The notes: generated from the sequence alone by a model not told the origin. Counted from the stretch's first letter, positions 19,239 through 28,324 are shown. The stretch: DNA of 64,000 nucleotides from Leclercia sp. 29361 (GCF_011290365.1 NZ_CP049786.1:1178001-1242000); one strand, 5' to 3'. Made by a program: numbers and translations.

Positions 19239-19427
19239 TTACAGGAGATTGCCTGCGGTCAGGTTCTCTTTGTCGAAGGCATGGTTCACATCAATATGAT
19301 TCTGCTGGAACCTGGTGTCGATATTCGACCCGGCCTCCGGCATGGAGACGTAATGCTCTGCAGCCATTGCGCCAGATGACAGTGAAGCGGCCAGCAGCAG
19401 GGCGCTGACGATGCTGATATTTTTCAT
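19239..19427 (-). CDS. Small secreted protein, 62 residues, unknown
   Basis: The start at 19427 has AAGGA about 8 bases upstream. The product has a clear signal peptide (MKNISIVSALLLAASLSSGAMA, cleaved before AEHYV). The mature peptide of about 40 residues has no cysteine and ends DKENLTAGNLL. The HYVSMPEAGSNIDTRF stretch is not a family I recognise. It has its own terminator and sits between purE and a YhcN-like gene of similar size, so both may be stress-induced periplasmic peptides. An in-frame start 6 codons upstream is possible. Confidence 0.7.
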   Translation of the reverse strand: MKNISIVSALLLAASLSSGAMAAEHYVSMPEAGSNIDTRFQQNHIDVNHAFDKENLTAGNLL

Positions 19428-19497
19428 TCTCTTTTCCTTCTTCATCGTATTATCGCTGTCGCTGGGCTCTTATCTGGCGGCACGGCAATCAGTTAAA

Positions 19498-19707
19498 TTA
19501 TTTAGTCAGTTCAGCGGTCATGTGCACGCGGTTGTCGAACTGGGCGCTGGTGATTTTGTACGCGGCGCCTTCTTTAGCGGCCTGGGCGGCAATTTGCGCT
19601 TCGGCACGGTCCAGGGTAGAGGCGGTAGCGCTGACGCTCTGAGCGAAAGAACCGAAAGAGATCAGAGAAAGTGCGGCAACTGCAACGAAAGTTTTGATGG
19701 ATTTCAT
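19498..19707 (-). CDS. DUF1471 (YhcN/BhsA/McbA-like) periplasmic protein
   Basis: The product has 69 residues with a signal peptide (MKSIKTFVAVAALSLISFGSFA). The mature end EGAAYKITSAQFDNRVHMTAELTK fits the DUF1471 fold, in which a short beta-alpha-beta domain ends in a Tyr-x-Ile-Thr-Ser strand pair. Members such as BhsA, McbA and YhcN respond to acid, peroxide, biofilm or metal stress. The start is chosen where the signal peptide begins; the upstream extension in frame is not signal-like. It is a standalone gene between the small peptide gene and lpxH. Confidence 0.82.
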   Translation of the reverse strand: MKSIKTFVAVAALSLISFGSFAQSVSATASTLDRAEAQIAAQAAKEGAAYKITSAQFDNRVHMTAELTK

Positions 19708-19851
19708 GGTCGTATTCCTTAAATGATTTTGTTTGGGGTAGGGCGTTGTTGCCCTGATGTGAGTAATCATAGGCCGACCAGAGTGTGATTAAAATCAAAA
19801 CAATTTGCCGATACTATTCAAAAAAATTGAATGATTTTCAGGCGGGTGAAT

Positions 19852-20574
19852 TCAGAACGGGAAAGCGATCAGCTCCACGCCTTCGGGCGTGACCTTGATC
19901 ATCGAGCCTTCGGTGTGCCAGGCCCCTAACACCACGCGGTGAGCGGGCCCGCCGTTGACGGTCAGATCGTGCACGTCCGGGCGATGGGTATGGCCGTGGA
20001 TCAGCCACTGCACCTGATGTTTCTCCATCACGCTGACGACCGCCTGCGGATTGACGTCCATGATGGTCATCGATTTGCTGCTGTTGGCGGCTTTACTGCC
20101 GGCGCGCATCTTCGCCGCAATGCGGCTGCGGATAAACAGCGGCAGGGCGAGAAACAGGGTCTGGATCCAGGGGGTATGCACTTTGGCGCGGAACGCCAGA
20201 TAGCCGGTATCGTCGGTGCAGAGGGTGTCGCCATGCATAATCAGCACGCGGCGGCCATACAGGTCGAGGACGGTCTCTTCCGCCAGCAGGGTCATGCCGC
20301 TTTCACGGGCAAAGCGCTTGCCGATCAGAAAGTCGCGGTTGCCATGGATAAAGAAGCAGGGGACGCCGGAATCAACCAGCGTTTTAAGCGCACTCGCTAT
20401 TTCGCGGTGCAGCGGGTTGGGATCGTCATCGCCAATCCAGGCTTCGAACAGATCCCCGAGGATGTAAAGCGCATCGGCATGCCGGGCTTCACCCTGTAAA
20501 AAACGCAGAAAACCGGCGGTGATCGCCGGTTCTTCTGTTTGCAGATGCAGATCTGCAATAAAGAGTGTCGCCAC
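19852..20574 (-). CDS. lpxH: LpxH, UDP-2,3-diacylglucosamine diphosphatase
   Basis: LpxH cleaves UDP-2,3-diacylglucosamine to lipid X and UMP at the inner face of the inner membrane, an essential step of lipid A synthesis. The 240 residues show the calcineurin-type di-manganese motifs in order: [27 protein letters not shown] and HGHTHRP. The length equals that of E. coli LpxH. It follows ppiB by 3 bases and is surely co-transcribed. Confidence 0.96.
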   Translation of the reverse strand: MATLFIADLHLQTEEPAITAGFLRFLQGEARHADALYILGDLFEAWIGDDDPNPLHREIASALKTLVDSGVPCFFIHGNRDFLIGKRFARESGMTLLAEETVLDLYGRRVLIMHGDTLCTDDTGYLAFRAKVHTPWIQTLFLALPLFIRSRIAAKMRAGSKAANSSKSMTIMDVNPQAVVSVMEKHQVQWLIHGHTHRPDVHDLTVNGGPAHRVVLGAWHTEGSMIKVTPEGVELIAFPF

Positions 20575-20577
20575 GAA

Positions 20578-21072
20578 TTATTCGCTGACGGTCACGCTTG
20601 TGATCACTACGTCTTCTTTTGGAACGTCCTGGTGCATACCGCTGCGGCCGGTAGAAACGCCTTTGATCTTCTCAACAACGTCCATGCCTTCAACCACTTC
20701 TGCGAACACGCAGTAGCCCCAACCCTGCAGGCTTTCGCCGGAGAAGTTCAGGAAGTCGTTGTCTGCCACGTTGATGAAGAACTGCGCGGTTGCAGAGTGC
20801 GGAGCCTGAGTACGGGCCATTGCCAGCGTACCACGGGTGTTTTTCAGACCGTTGTTGGCTTCGTTTTTGATCGCCGCTTTGGTCTCTTTCTGGTTCATGC
20901 CAGGCTCAAAACCGCCGCCCTGAATCATGAAACCGTTAATAACACGGTGGAAAATGGTGTTGTTGTAGAAACCTTCGCGGCAGTAGTCCAGGAAGTTTTT
21001 AACTGTTTCAGGCGCTTTGTCATCAAAGGTCTTGATTACGATATCGCCATGATTAGTGTGGAAAGTAACCAT
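20578..21072 (-). CDS. ppiB: PpiB, cytoplasmic peptidyl-prolyl cis-trans isomerase (cyclophilin)
   Basis: The 164-residue cyclophilin speeds proline isomerisation during folding. It contains [46 protein letters not shown] and the typical C-terminal beta strand. The length equals that of E. coli PpiB. It is the first gene of a ppiB-lpxH operon and lies divergent from cysS, with an ERIC element in the gap. Confidence 0.96.
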   Translation of the reverse strand: MVTFHTNHGDIVIKTFDDKAPETVKNFLDYCREGFYNNTIFHRVINGFMIQGGGFEPGMNQKETKAAIKNEANNGLKNTRGTLAMARTQAPHSATAQFFINVADNDFLNFSGESLQGWGYCVFAEVVEGMDVVEKIKGVSTGRSGMHQDVPKEDVVITSVTVSE

Positions 21073-21193
21073 TTTTGCATCCTGTTCCGTTTATAGTGGT
21101 GCTTCGACCCCGCGGGGGGCCACAATAAGCGCTTGTTATAGCATAACCTCACGGCGCGATCACCTTGCATTGTGTGCTGCTTCGCGTTTGAAT

Positions 21194-21325
21194 TACGGGT
21201 ACACGCCTCATCCTTTAAGCTGCCTCATCGTTGGCTGCGTTCAGAAACCCCGGTCACATAGTTATCTATGCTCCCGGGGATTTCTTCGCTTGCCGCCTTG
21301 ATGCAACTTAAATGATTTTGCGTGT
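21194..21325. repeat. ERIC (IRU) element between ppiB and cysS
   Basis: This is an imperfect inverted repeat of about 130 bp. The central core reads CGTTGGCTGCGTTC, ACCCCGGTCAC, then ATGCTCCCGGGGAT and CGCTTGCCGCC. These are the conserved ERIC segments read in reverse orientation, with outer arms ATCCTTTAAG and CTTAAATGAT. Its right end runs into the cysS promoter region, where a -10-like TAGAAT sits at 21325-21330. Confidence 0.85.
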
Positions 21326-21370
21326 AGAATATGCCGTTTTCACCCACACACGTCTCACATGGAATCTTCG

Positions 21371-22756
21371 ATGTTAAAAATCTTCAACACACTGACGCGC
21401 CAAAAAGAGGAATTCAAACCTATTCATGCCGGGGAAGTCGGCATGTACGTGTGTGGTATTACCGTTTACGATCTCTGCCATATCGGCCATGGCCGTACCT
21501 TCGTCGCCTTCGACGTGGTGTCACGCTATTTGCGTTTCCTCGGGTACAACCTTAAGTATGTACGCAATATCACCGATATCGACGACAAAATTATCAAGCG
21601 TGCTAACGAGAACGGTGAAAACTTCGTCGCGTTAGTCGATCGCATGATTGCCGAAATGCACAAGGATTTTGATGCGCTGAATATCCTGCGCCCGGACCTC
21701 GAGCCGCGTGCCACGCACCATATCCCTGAGATCATTGAGATCACCGAACAGCTGATTGCCAAAGGTCACGCCTACGTGGCGGACAACGGCGACGTGATGT
21801 TCGACGTCCCGACCGATCCGCACTACGGCCAGCTCTCCCGTCAGGACCTGGATCAGCTCCAGGCCGGGGCGCGCGTGGACGTGGTGGACGTGAAGCGTAA
21901 CCCGATGGATTTCGTGCTGTGGAAGATGTCCAAAGAGGGCGAGCCAAGCTGGCCATCGCCGTGGGGCGCGGGCCGTCCAGGCTGGCATATCGAATGTTCG
22001 GCCATGAACTGCAAACAGCTGGGTAACCACTTCGACATTCACGGCGGCGGTTCAGACCTGATGTTCCCGCACCATGAAAACGAAATCGCCCAGTCCACCT
22101 GCGCCCACGACGGCGAGTATGTGAACTACTGGATGCACTCCGGGATGGTGATGATTGACCGCGAGAAGATGTCCAAATCGCTGGGCAACTTCTTCACCGT
22201 GCGCGACGTGCTGAAGTATTACGATGCCGAAACTATCCGCTACTTCCTGATGTCTGGCCACTATCGCAGCCAGCTGAACTACAGCGAAGAGAACCTCAAG
22301 CAGGCGCGTTCCGCCCTGGAGCGTCTGTACACCGCCCTGCGCGGAACCGACACTTCCGTAGCGGCGGCCGGTGGCGAGGCGTTCGAAGCCCGTTTTGTCG
22401 AGGCGATGAACGACGACTTCAACACCCCGGAAGCCTACTCGGCGCTGTTTGATATGGCCCGTGAAGTGAACCGCCTGAAAGGCGAAGATGCCCATGCCGC
22501 TAACGCGCTGGCCTCCCATATGCGTAAGCTGGCTGGCGTGCTGGGTCTGCTGGAGCAGGTGCCGGAACTGTTCCTCCAGAGCGGTGCTCAGGCGGATGAT
22601 GGCGAAGTGGCGGAGATTGAAGCGCTGATCAAAGCCCGTCTGGAAGCCCGTCAGGCGAAAGACTGGGCCGCAGCCGATGCCGCGCGTAACCGTCTCACCG
22701 AGATGGGGATCATCCTTGAAGATGGCCCGCAGGGCACCACCTGGCGCCGTAAATAA
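21371..22756 (+). CDS. cysS: CysS, cysteinyl-tRNA synthetase
   Basis: CysS charges tRNA-Cys. The 461-residue class I synthetase has the zinc-site Cys in YVCGITVYD, the HIGH variant [13 protein letters not shown], the zinc ligands HHENEIAQS, and the KMSKS loop. The start ATG at 21371 matches E. coli; four extra in-frame codons upstream are not conserved. The -10-like TAGAAT at 21325 lies directly against the ERIC element. Confidence 0.97.
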   Translation: MLKIFNTLTRQKEEFKPIHAGEVGMYVCGITVYDLCHIGHGRTFVAFDVVSRYLRFLGYNLKYVRNITDIDDKIIKRANENGENFVALVDRMIAEMHKDFDALNILRPDLEPRATHHIPEIIEITEQLIAKGHAYVADNGDVMFDVPTDPHYGQLSRQDLDQLQAGARVDVVDVKRNPMDFVLWKMSKEGEPSWPSPWGAGRPGWHIECSAMNCKQLGNHFDIHGGGSDLMFPHHENEIAQSTCAHDGEYVNYWMHSGMVMIDREKMSKSLGNFFTVRDVLKYYDAETIRYFLMSGHYRSQLNYSEENLKQARSALERLYTALRGTDTSVAAAGGEAFEARFVEAMNDDFNTPEAYSALFDMAREVNRLKGEDAHAANALASHMRKLAGVLGLLEQVPELFLQSGAQADDGEVAEIEALIKARLEARQAKDWAAADAARNRLTEMGIILEDGPQGTTWRRK

Positions 22757-22793
22757 CCCCTCACCCTAACCCTCACCCCATAGGGGAGAGGGA
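22757..22793. repeat. CCCTC-type palindromic repeat after cysS
   Basis: This unit starts directly after the cysS stop and has the CCCTCACCCTAACCCTCACC core with complementary GGGGAGAGGG. It belongs to the same family as 503, 16259 and 62910. Confidence 0.75.
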
Positions 22794-22800
22794 ATAGAAC

Positions 22801-22835
22801 GTAGGCCGGGTAAGCGCAGCGCCACCCGGCTTTTC
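22801..22835. repeat. REP palindrome between cysS and ybcI
   Basis: GCCGGGTAAGCGCAGCGCCACCCGGC is a standard REP unit (arms GCCGGGT/ACCCGGC), followed by a T-rich stretch that may end cysS transcription. It fills the convergent gap to ybcI. Confidence 0.8.
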
Positions 22836-22837
22836 TT

Positions 22838-23359
22838 TTACCGCCGTTTCCACCACAACAACCCCATCAGCACCACTCCCGGCAACCACACCCACAGCAG
22901 TTCCGAAAGAATCACCTGATGCCCGTAAGGCGTGGTGTAGCGCGACAGCGCAAAGGGCGCGACCTTGATCACCTGCCAGGGCGCAAAGAAGCGTTCATCC
23001 GACCACGGCCACAGCCAGCCGACCCCTTTCCCACCCGTCGTCACCGAGTCCAGCAGGCTGTGTGACAGCAGCGATACCGTTAAAAACAGCCAGCAGCGTA
23101 TCAGGCCGGCCCTGAACCATCGTCGGGCGACTAACGCGCAGAGTAACGGCACCACAAAAGCGAACAGCAGGGAGTGGGTAAAGCCGCGATGACCAAAAAT
23201 ATTGCCGTAGGCGACGCCGAACTTAAACGACAGCACGTCGGCATCCGGCAGCATGGCGAGGACAATCCCGGCAAACAGCAGGCGAGGGGGAATAACCCGG
23301 GTGCCCAGCCCTAAGCCCAGGCAAATCGGTACCGCGGCGTGGGTAATGATGGTTGGCAT
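22838..23359 (-). CDS. ybcI: YbcI, DUF457 inner-membrane metal-dependent hydrolase-like protein
   Basis: The 173-residue integral membrane protein is collinear with E. coli YbcI. It starts MPTIITHAAVP and carries the DUF457/YdjM-type motif GHRGFTHSLLFA plus SLLSHSLLDSVTTGGKG. The His/Asp residues there resemble a metal site (LPDADVL, FGHRGFTHS, HSLLD). About four helices are visible. Members are annotated as LexA-regulated, membrane-bound metal-dependent hydrolases, without a known substrate. The start is set at the conserved MPT; an upstream start adds six residues. Confidence 0.9.
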   Translation of the reverse strand: MPTIITHAAVPICLGLGLGTRVIPPRLLFAGIVLAMLPDADVLSFKFGVAYGNIFGHRGFTHSLLFAFVVPLLCALVARRWFRAGLIRCWLFLTVSLLSHSLLDSVTTGGKGVGWLWPWSDERFFAPWQVIKVAPFALSRYTTPYGHQVILSELLWVWLPGVVLMGLLWWKRR

Positions 23360-23431
23360 AACAATTATCCATGGCAAATCATGGAAATATAGCAGAGCGC
23401 GGCTAAACGCAGAGCCGGGCGTAAATCTGAA

Positions 23432-24448
23432 TTACGCCGACTCCCGGGCGATCAGCTGTCCCGACAGGGTAATGCGCTGGGTTTGCAGTTCAGGCTCTTT
23501 CAGCTTGCGGATCATCAGCCCCGCTGCCTGACGGCCCGTCTCTTCGCTGGCGGAGGAGACATAGGTAAAGGACGGCGAGGTAAGGTTGACGTGCAGCATA
23601 TCCTCAAACCCTACCAGCGCCACCTGCTGGGTCAAAAACACATCTTTGCCGACCGTGCGGCCCACGTGGTGAATACCCGAGATGGAGCCGATCATCGCAT
23701 CCGGCGAGTGGCAGAGCAGGGCGGTGATGGTGTTGTTTTTCTCCAGCAGCTGCCGGGTGGCGAAACTCACCGCCCGCGTATCGTCGCTGCAGGCGGGAGC
23801 GGATTCATCCCGGAACACCAGCCCGTTTTGCGTCATCGCGCTGCGAAAACCGAGCAGACGCTGTTCGCGGATCAGATCGCCTTCCCTGCCGCCGAGGTAG
23901 GCGATATGGCGATGGCCGCGCTCAATCAGATAGCGGGTGGCCAGATGCGCCGCCTGGCGGTTATCGCGCATCACCAGATTGCAGTTTTCATCCAGCAGCG
24001 ACTGCGACACCGCCACCAGCGGCAGCGGACACTGACGGATTAACGCCGGAAGCGCAGCATGGCGAGTGTCAGACGCCAGATAGATCACCCCGGCAACGCC
24101 CTGCTGCTTAAAAGAGAGCAGGCAGCGCTCAAGATGTTCGCCATCGTTCAGCGGCTGGCCGAGAAAAACCATATAACCCTGCTTCTCCAGCTCCTGGACG
24201 ATGCTCGCCATCACCTTGATGGAAAAGCTGTCGCTGAAGTCGCGCAGGATCAGACCGATAAGATTAGAGGTGTTGGCGCGGAGGTTGGCAGCGGCGACGT
24301 TATGCACGTAGCCCAGGGCGGTGATGGCGGCGTTGACTTTGTCGATCGTCGCCTCGGAGATCTTTCCTTTCTGACGCAAAACCAGCGAGACGGTGGAGAC
24401 GGAAACCCCTGCCTCTCTGGCGACATCAATGATGCTGACCTTCTTCAC
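23432..24448 (-). CDS. LacI/MalI-type repressor of the adjacent PTS gene
   Basis: This 338-residue LacI-family repressor has the N-terminal helix-turn-helix VSIIDVAREAGVSVSTVSLVL and hinge NVAAANLRANTSNLIGLIL. A periplasmic-binding-like sugar domain follows. The start GTG at 24448 has an AGGGAGAA Shine-Dalgarno; a TTG ten codons upstream is possible. The NLIGLI(L/V)RDFS and WxGG-like segments recall MalI. It lies 73 bases downstream of the PTS gene on the same strand, so it probably represses its own operon through the palindrome at 26077. The inducer is unknown, presumably the sugar imported by the PTS. Confidence 0.85.
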   Translation of the reverse strand: MKKVSIIDVAREAGVSVSTVSLVLRQKGKISEATIDKVNAAITALGYVHNVAAANLRANTSNLIGLILRDFSDSFSIKVMASIVQELEKQGYMVFLGQPLNDGEHLERCLLSFKQQGVAGVIYLASDTRHAALPALIRQCPLPLVAVSQSLLDENCNLVMRDNRQAAHLATRYLIERGHRHIAYLGGREGDLIREQRLLGFRSAMTQNGLVFRDESAPACSDDTRAVSFATRQLLEKNNTITALLCHSPDAMIGSISGIHHVGRTVGKDVFLTQQVALVGFEDMLHVNLTSPSFTYVSSASEETGRQAAGLMIRKLKEPELQTQRITLSGQLIARESA

Positions 24449-24477
24449 ATCTTCTCCCTGAAATGCCTGATAAGACA

Positions 24478-24504
24478 ACGTCTCCCGTAAGATACAGGAG
24501 ACGT
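24478..24504 (-). promoter_or_regulatory. Hairpin between the PTS gene and its repressor gene
   Basis: ACGTCTCC (24478-24485) pairs with GGAGACGT (24497-24504) around an 11-base loop. There is no T-run, so it is more likely an mRNA stability or differential-expression element that keeps repressor levels below those of the transporter. Confidence 0.5.
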
Positions 24505-24521
24505 GTCGGTCAGGCAGCTTA

Positions 24522-26021
24522 TTATTTACCGATCATGGTGGACATCGTTTGGGCGATAAACTGCGCCCTGGCGCCAAAGATAACCTGAATGCCGGAGTCG
24601 CCGACGAAGACCACGCCGCGTGCGCCGAGGCCGTTCAGACCGTCTTTATCCACCATCTCGCTCTTCGCCACTTCCAGACGCAGACGGGTGATGCAGGAGC
24701 CGACGGAGTCGATGTTCTGCGCCCCGCCGAGCAGGCCGATGATTTCTGTGGCGATTTCGGTGTCGGTTTTATCATCCGCATTAGCCGTCACTTCGGTACG
24801 GCCCGGGGTTTTCACGTCGAAACGACGGATCACAAAGCGGAAGGTGAAGTAGTAGATCAGCGCCATCGGGATACCGATGATAATGGCATTGAGGAAGTTG
24901 GTCTGGTAGCCGTTAAACGACGGCAGGATCCCGAATGACAGGTAGTCGATAAAGCCGGCGGAGAAGGATTTGGCGATATGGGCATGCATCAGGTACATGG
25001 TCATGTATGCCAGGCCCGCCATGATGGCGTTAAAGACGTAGAGGATCGGCGCCACGAAGATAAAGGTGAACTCTACCGGCTCGGTGATCCCGGTCAGGAA
25101 GCAGGTCAGTGCCGCAGAGAACAGGATCCCGGCCGCGATCTTTTTGTTTTTGGTGTGCGCTTCGTGGTACATCGCCAGACAGGCCGCAGGCAGCGCGAAC
25201 AGCATCAGCGGGAACTCGCCCTGCATGAACTTACCGGCGTTCTGGTAGGTGTCGCTGCTGAAGGATTTGGTGCCTTCTTCCAGCATTTTGAACCAGATAG
25301 TCTGGTCGCCGTGGATCACCTGGCCCGCCTGGGTGGTGTAATCCCCGAACGAATACCAGAACGACGGATACCAGATGTGGTGCAGACCCAGCGGGATCAG
25401 CGCACGTTCCACCAGACCAAAGATAAAGGTCGATGCCGCCTGGTTATCGCCGTTAACCACTACCGACAGGGCGTCGATACCGGCCTGGATATGTTGCCAG
25501 ATGTACGGCAGGAGCAGGCCCATCAGGAACGACAGGAACGCCGTGGCAATGGCGACAAAACGCTTCCCGGAGAAGAAGCCAAGGAATTCCGGCAACTGCA
25601 TGGTGTGGAAGCGGTTATAACACCAGGCGGCGAGGATACCGCACAGCAGGCCGCCAAAGACCCCCATCTGCAGCGTCGGGATGCCCACCACCATGGCGTA
25701 TTTCCCGCCCTGGGAGGCCATCTCCGGCGTAATGCCGAGTACGGTGCCGATGGTGATGTTGGTGACAAACACCGCCACCGCCGCCGACAGCGCCGCGATC
25801 CCGGATTCGGATGCCAGTCCCACGGCCGAACCGATGGCAAACAGCATCGGCAGGTTATCAAAAATGACGCCGCCCGCGTTCATCATCAGCGGCAGGTGGA
25901 ACTTATCCCCGAAGGCCAACAGCAGGCCTGCAGCGGGAAGCAGTGAGATCGGCAGCATTAAGGCGCGACCAATCATCGATAATTTCGACAACGATTTAAC
26001 AAACCCTGATATCAGACTCAT
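24522..26021 (-). CDS. PTS sugar transporter EIICB (glucose/N-acetylglucosamine/maltose group)
   Basis: The 499-residue sugar permease of the PTS glucose superfamily imports and phosphorylates a sugar. The EIIC part (residues 1-395) contains PISLLPAAGLLLAFGD, GIPTLQMGVFGG, RALIPLGLHHIWYPSFW and GITEPVEFTFIFVAP, where the GITEP motif is the sugar/His-binding signature. The EIIB domain (about 420-499) carries the phosphorylated cysteine in DSVGSCITRLRLEV. There is no EIIA domain, so it must borrow one, probably Crr. E. coli has no gene here, between ybcI and ybcJ. The substrate cannot be told; candidates are glucosides, GlcNAc or maltose-type sugars. Confidence 0.88.
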   Translation of the reverse strand: MSLISGFVKSLSKLSMIGRALMLPISLLPAAGLLLAFGDKFHLPLMMNAGGVIFDNLPMLFAIGSAVGLASESGIAALSAAVAVFVTNITIGTVLGITPEMASQGGKYAMVVGIPTLQMGVFGGLLCGILAAWCYNRFHTMQLPEFLGFFSGKRFVAIATAFLSFLMGLLLPYIWQHIQAGIDALSVVVNGDNQAASTFIFGLVERALIPLGLHHIWYPSFWYSFGDYTTQAGQVIHGDQTIWFKMLEEGTKSFSSDTYQNAGKFMQGEFPLMLFALPAACLAMYHEAHTKNKKIAAGILFSAALTCFLTGITEPVEFTFIFVAPILYVFNAIMAGLAYMTMYLMHAHIAKSFSAGFIDYLSFGILPSFNGYQTNFLNAIIIGIPMALIYYFTFRFVIRRFDVKTPGRTEVTANADDKTDTEIATEIIGLLGGAQNIDSVGSCITRLRLEVAKSEMVDKDGLNGLGARGVVFVGDSGIQVIFGARAQFIAQTMSTMIGK

Positions 26022-26063
26022 GCTGATTTCCCCCGAGTGCGCTCTGTGAGCGCTGTTATAGTG

Positions 26064-26092
26064 AGTAGAACGTTTTAGTAGAACGTTCTACT
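26064..26092 (-). promoter_or_regulatory. Palindromic operator of the PTS/LacI operon
   Basis: AGTAGAACGTTCTACT (26077-26092) is a perfect 16-bp palindrome with the central CG typical of LacI-family operators. Its left half AGTAGAACGTT is repeated directly 13 bp away at 26064-26074. The site lies 43-71 bases upstream of the PTS start, where promoter overlap would be expected. It is the probable target of the repressor at 23432. Confidence 0.75.
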
Positions 26093-26217
26093 TATCGTGA
26101 TGAAAGCCTGAAATTCGCGCAACTTAATTTTCACATTTCAACAGATGAAATAGTGATTATTTGAAGTTGATCGATAATTAACCGTGATAGGTGTGAGGGA
26201 TTGGAGAGGAGGGGGTT

Positions 26218-26250
26218 GTAGGCCCGGCAAGCGAAGCGCCGCCGGGCATC
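26218..26250. repeat. REP palindrome after ybcJ
   Basis: GGCCCGGCAAGCGAAGCGCC joined to GCCGGGC forms a REP unit in the gap between the PTS promoter and the ybcJ stop. It is the likely 3' boundary of folD-ybcJ transcripts. Confidence 0.75.
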
Positions 26251-26257
26251 AGACGAC

Positions 26258-26470
26258 TCAGGCCGTAACGGTCACGCTCTGACCTTCAAAACTTACGGTC
26301 TGACCGGCAACAATCTTGCAGCGCTTGCGGGTCTCTACCACGCCATCCACTTTAACCAGACCGTCAGCAATGACGATCTTGGCCTGGGCGCCGCTCTCGC
26401 TCCAGCCTTCGAGCTTCAGCAGATCGCACAGCTCAACGTGCGGGTGTTTACCTAATGAAAAAGTGGCCAT
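26258..26470 (-). CDS. ybcJ: YbcJ, S4-like RNA-binding protein
   Basis: YbcJ has 70 residues and a single S4 RNA-binding fold: LCDLLKLEGWSESGAQAKIVIADGLVKVDGVVETRKRCKIVAGQ. The alpha-L motif residues match E. coli YbcJ, which is thought to bind structured RNA; the target is unknown. Its start lies one base after the folD stop, so the two are co-translated as in E. coli. Confidence 0.95.
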   Translation of the reverse strand: MATFSLGKHPHVELCDLLKLEGWSESGAQAKIVIADGLVKVDGVVETRKRCKIVAGQTVSFEGQSVTVTA

Positions 26471-26471
26471 C

Positions 26472-27338
26472 TTACGCTTCCTCTACGTCGTGATACTCTT
26501 CGCACGCCTGCAAAGTATTCTGAATCAGTGTAGCGACGGTCATCGGACCAACGCCGCCCGGAACCGGGGTGATATAAGAGGCGCGGGCAGCGGCATCTTC
26601 GTACACCACATCGCCTACCACTTTGCCGCTCTCCAGACGGTTAATCCCCACGTCCACGACAATCGCCCCTTCCTTGATCCACTCGCCCGGAATAAAGCCC
26701 GGTTTGCCCACGGCCACGATCAGCAGGTCGGCATTTTCGACGTGCTGACGCAGGTTTTTGGTAAAGCGGTGGGTGACGGTGGTGGTGCAGCCAGCCAGCA
26801 GCAGCTCCATGCTCATCGGGCGACCCACGATATTGGACGCGCCAATCACCACGGCGTTCAGGCCGTAGGTGTCGATGTTATAACGCTCCAGCAGGGTTAC
26901 GATGCCGCGCGGGGTGCACGGACGCAGGCGTGGCGCACGCTGGCACAGACGGCCAACGTTGTACGGATGGAAACCGTCCACGTCTTTGTCTGGCGCAATA
27001 CGTTCCAGCACCTTCACGTTGTCGATGCCCGCAGGCAGCGGCAGCTGGACCAGAATGCCGTCGATCGCGCTATCAGCGTTCAGGGTATCAATCAGCTCCA
27101 GCAGCTCTGCTTCGGAAGTGGTTTCCGGCAGATCGTATGAGCGGGAGAGAAAGCCCACCTCTTCGCAGGCTTTACGCTTGCTGCCGACATAAATTTGCGA
27201 TGCCGGGTTGCTGCCGACCAGCACAACGGCCAGCCCGGGGGCGCGTTTTCCGGCCGCTGTACGCGCCTTCACTTTTTCCGCAACCTCAGAGCGCACCTGC
27301 TGCGCAATCGTTTTACCGTCAATAATCTTTGCTGCCAT
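26472..27338 (-). CDS. folD: FolD, methylenetetrahydrofolate dehydrogenase / cyclohydrolase
   Basis: FolD interconverts 5,10-methylene-THF, 5,10-methenyl-THF and 10-formyl-THF with NADP+. The 288-residue protein shows the motifs [29 protein letters not shown] (active-site Lys), [14 protein letters not shown], the cofactor motif [13 protein letters not shown] and [14 protein letters not shown]. The length equals that of E. coli FolD. It is the first gene of a folD-ybcJ unit. Confidence 0.97.
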   Translation of the reverse strand: MAAKIIDGKTIAQQVRSEVAEKVKARTAAGKRAPGLAVVLVGSNPASQIYVGSKRKACEEVGFLSRSYDLPETTSEAELLELIDTLNADSAIDGILVQLPLPAGIDNVKVLERIAPDKDVDGFHPYNVGRLCQRAPRLRPCTPRGIVTLLERYNIDTYGLNAVVIGASNIVGRPMSMELLLAGCTTTVTHRFTKNLRQHVENADLLIVAVGKPGFIPGEWIKEGAIVVDVGINRLESGKVVGDVVYEDAAARASYITPVPGGVGPMTVATLIQNTLQACEEYHDVEEA

Positions 27339-27658
27339 CAGAGAGAAGATTCCATCTGTAAGGTATGAAAGGGGGATTGCGCATATTTTGTCAGAAGCGA
27401 GGGCTGATGTCAGTCACACTTTGCGAGATTTCACCATTCCCCTGCCGCGCACCCCCGATAACCCCGCATTCGGGATGGGTACTTTCTTAGGCGATTTTAG
27501 GAGGTAACCGGGTTAACTGGCAGTATTTGGGCATATTCACCGCTTTATTCCTGGGCTACTTTAGCCACGTCCAAAATAATGCATCAATTATGCAAGTGAT
27601 AGTCACGCTACTTTCCGGTTGCCATCGGGAAGGGCTTTTTACATTTAAAGGAAATCCT
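27339..27658. other. Intergenic leader between folD and sfmA
   Basis: This 320-base gap is the only room for the promoter of the fimbrial operon. A small inverted repeat TGCAT-N5-ATGCA lies at 27580-27594, about 65 bases before the sfmA start, and could be a regulator site. I see no strong sigma70 promoter and no invertible repeat pair of the fimS type, so phase variation by inversion is not indicated. Confidence 0.5.
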
Positions 27659-28219
27659 ATGAATTTAACTACTATTTCAGCGGCTGTGGTTGCTACTCTG
27701 GTATTAATGTCTGGCGCAGTCTGGGCTGAAGATCCGCCAGCGGTTTCGGTTAATGGCGGCACCGTGCATTTTAAAGGTGAATTAGTCAACGCGGCCTGTG
27801 CAGTAAATACCAAATCTGCCGATCAGATTGTTTATCTGGGACAGTACCGGACGGCGAAATTTACCAAAGTGGGCGACACCACGGTGAATATCCCGTTTAC
27901 TATTCAACTGAACGACTGCGATCCGGCGGTGGCGAAAACCGCGTCCGTGGCCTTTACCGGTCAGATTGATGCCACTGACGACACCCTGCTGGCAGTCTCT
28001 TCCGGCAGCAACGACAACGCGGCAAAAGGCGTGGGCATTGAAATCCTCGACAATAAATCCAGCACGCTGACCCCGGATGGCGCCAGCTTCTCTGCGGCCC
28101 AGGCGCTGATTGAAGGCTCTAACACCCTGAACTTTGCCGCACGTTATAAAGCGACCGCGGCGACCACCCAACCCGGCCAGGCAAACGCCGACGCAACCTT
28201 CGTGATGAAGTACGAATAA
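27659..28219 (+). CDS. sfmA: SfmA, major fimbrial subunit of a type 1-like pilus
   Basis: This 186-residue pilin has a signal peptide ([23 protein letters not shown]) and a FimA-type fold. [19 protein letters not shown] holds the first Cys, followed by QLNDCDP with the second, and the C-terminal strand [10 protein letters not shown] has the penultimate Tyr and final Phe/Tyr pattern that chaperones recognise. It closely resembles E. coli SfmA. The ATG at 27659 follows an AAAGGAAATCCT ribosome site; an upstream in-frame extension lacks a signal peptide. A hairpin after the gene probably gives excess of subunit mRNA. Confidence 0.93.
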   Translation: MNLTTISAAVVATLVLMSGAVWAEDPPAVSVNGGTVHFKGELVNAACAVNTKSADQIVYLGQYRTAKFTKVGDTTVNIPFTIQLNDCDPAVAKTASVAFTGQIDATDDTLLAVSSGSNDNAAKGVGIEILDNKSSTLTPDGASFSAAQALIEGSNTLNFAARYKATAATTQPGQANADATFVMKYE

Positions 28220-28228
28220 TAGCGCGTC

Positions 28229-28252
28229 AGGTCTCAGGGATGAGACCTTTTA
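28229..28252 (+). terminator. Attenuator hairpin between sfmA and sfmC
   Basis: A perfect 8-bp stem (AGGTCTCA/TGAGACCT) with a GGGA loop is followed by TTTA. A weak terminator here is typical of pilus operons, letting most transcripts end after the major subunit. Confidence 0.75.
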
Positions 28253-28324
28253 CCTTGTGTCTGGCTAACGTTTATTTCTGACGACATACAGATCTGTAAA
28301 TATTTTATTAAAGGTAACCTGGTG

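Noticed and set aside
27339-27658. Invertible fimS-type promoter switch before sfmA
   Set aside because: No pair of flanking inverted repeats of suitable spacing and no fimB/fimE-type recombinase gene is seen.
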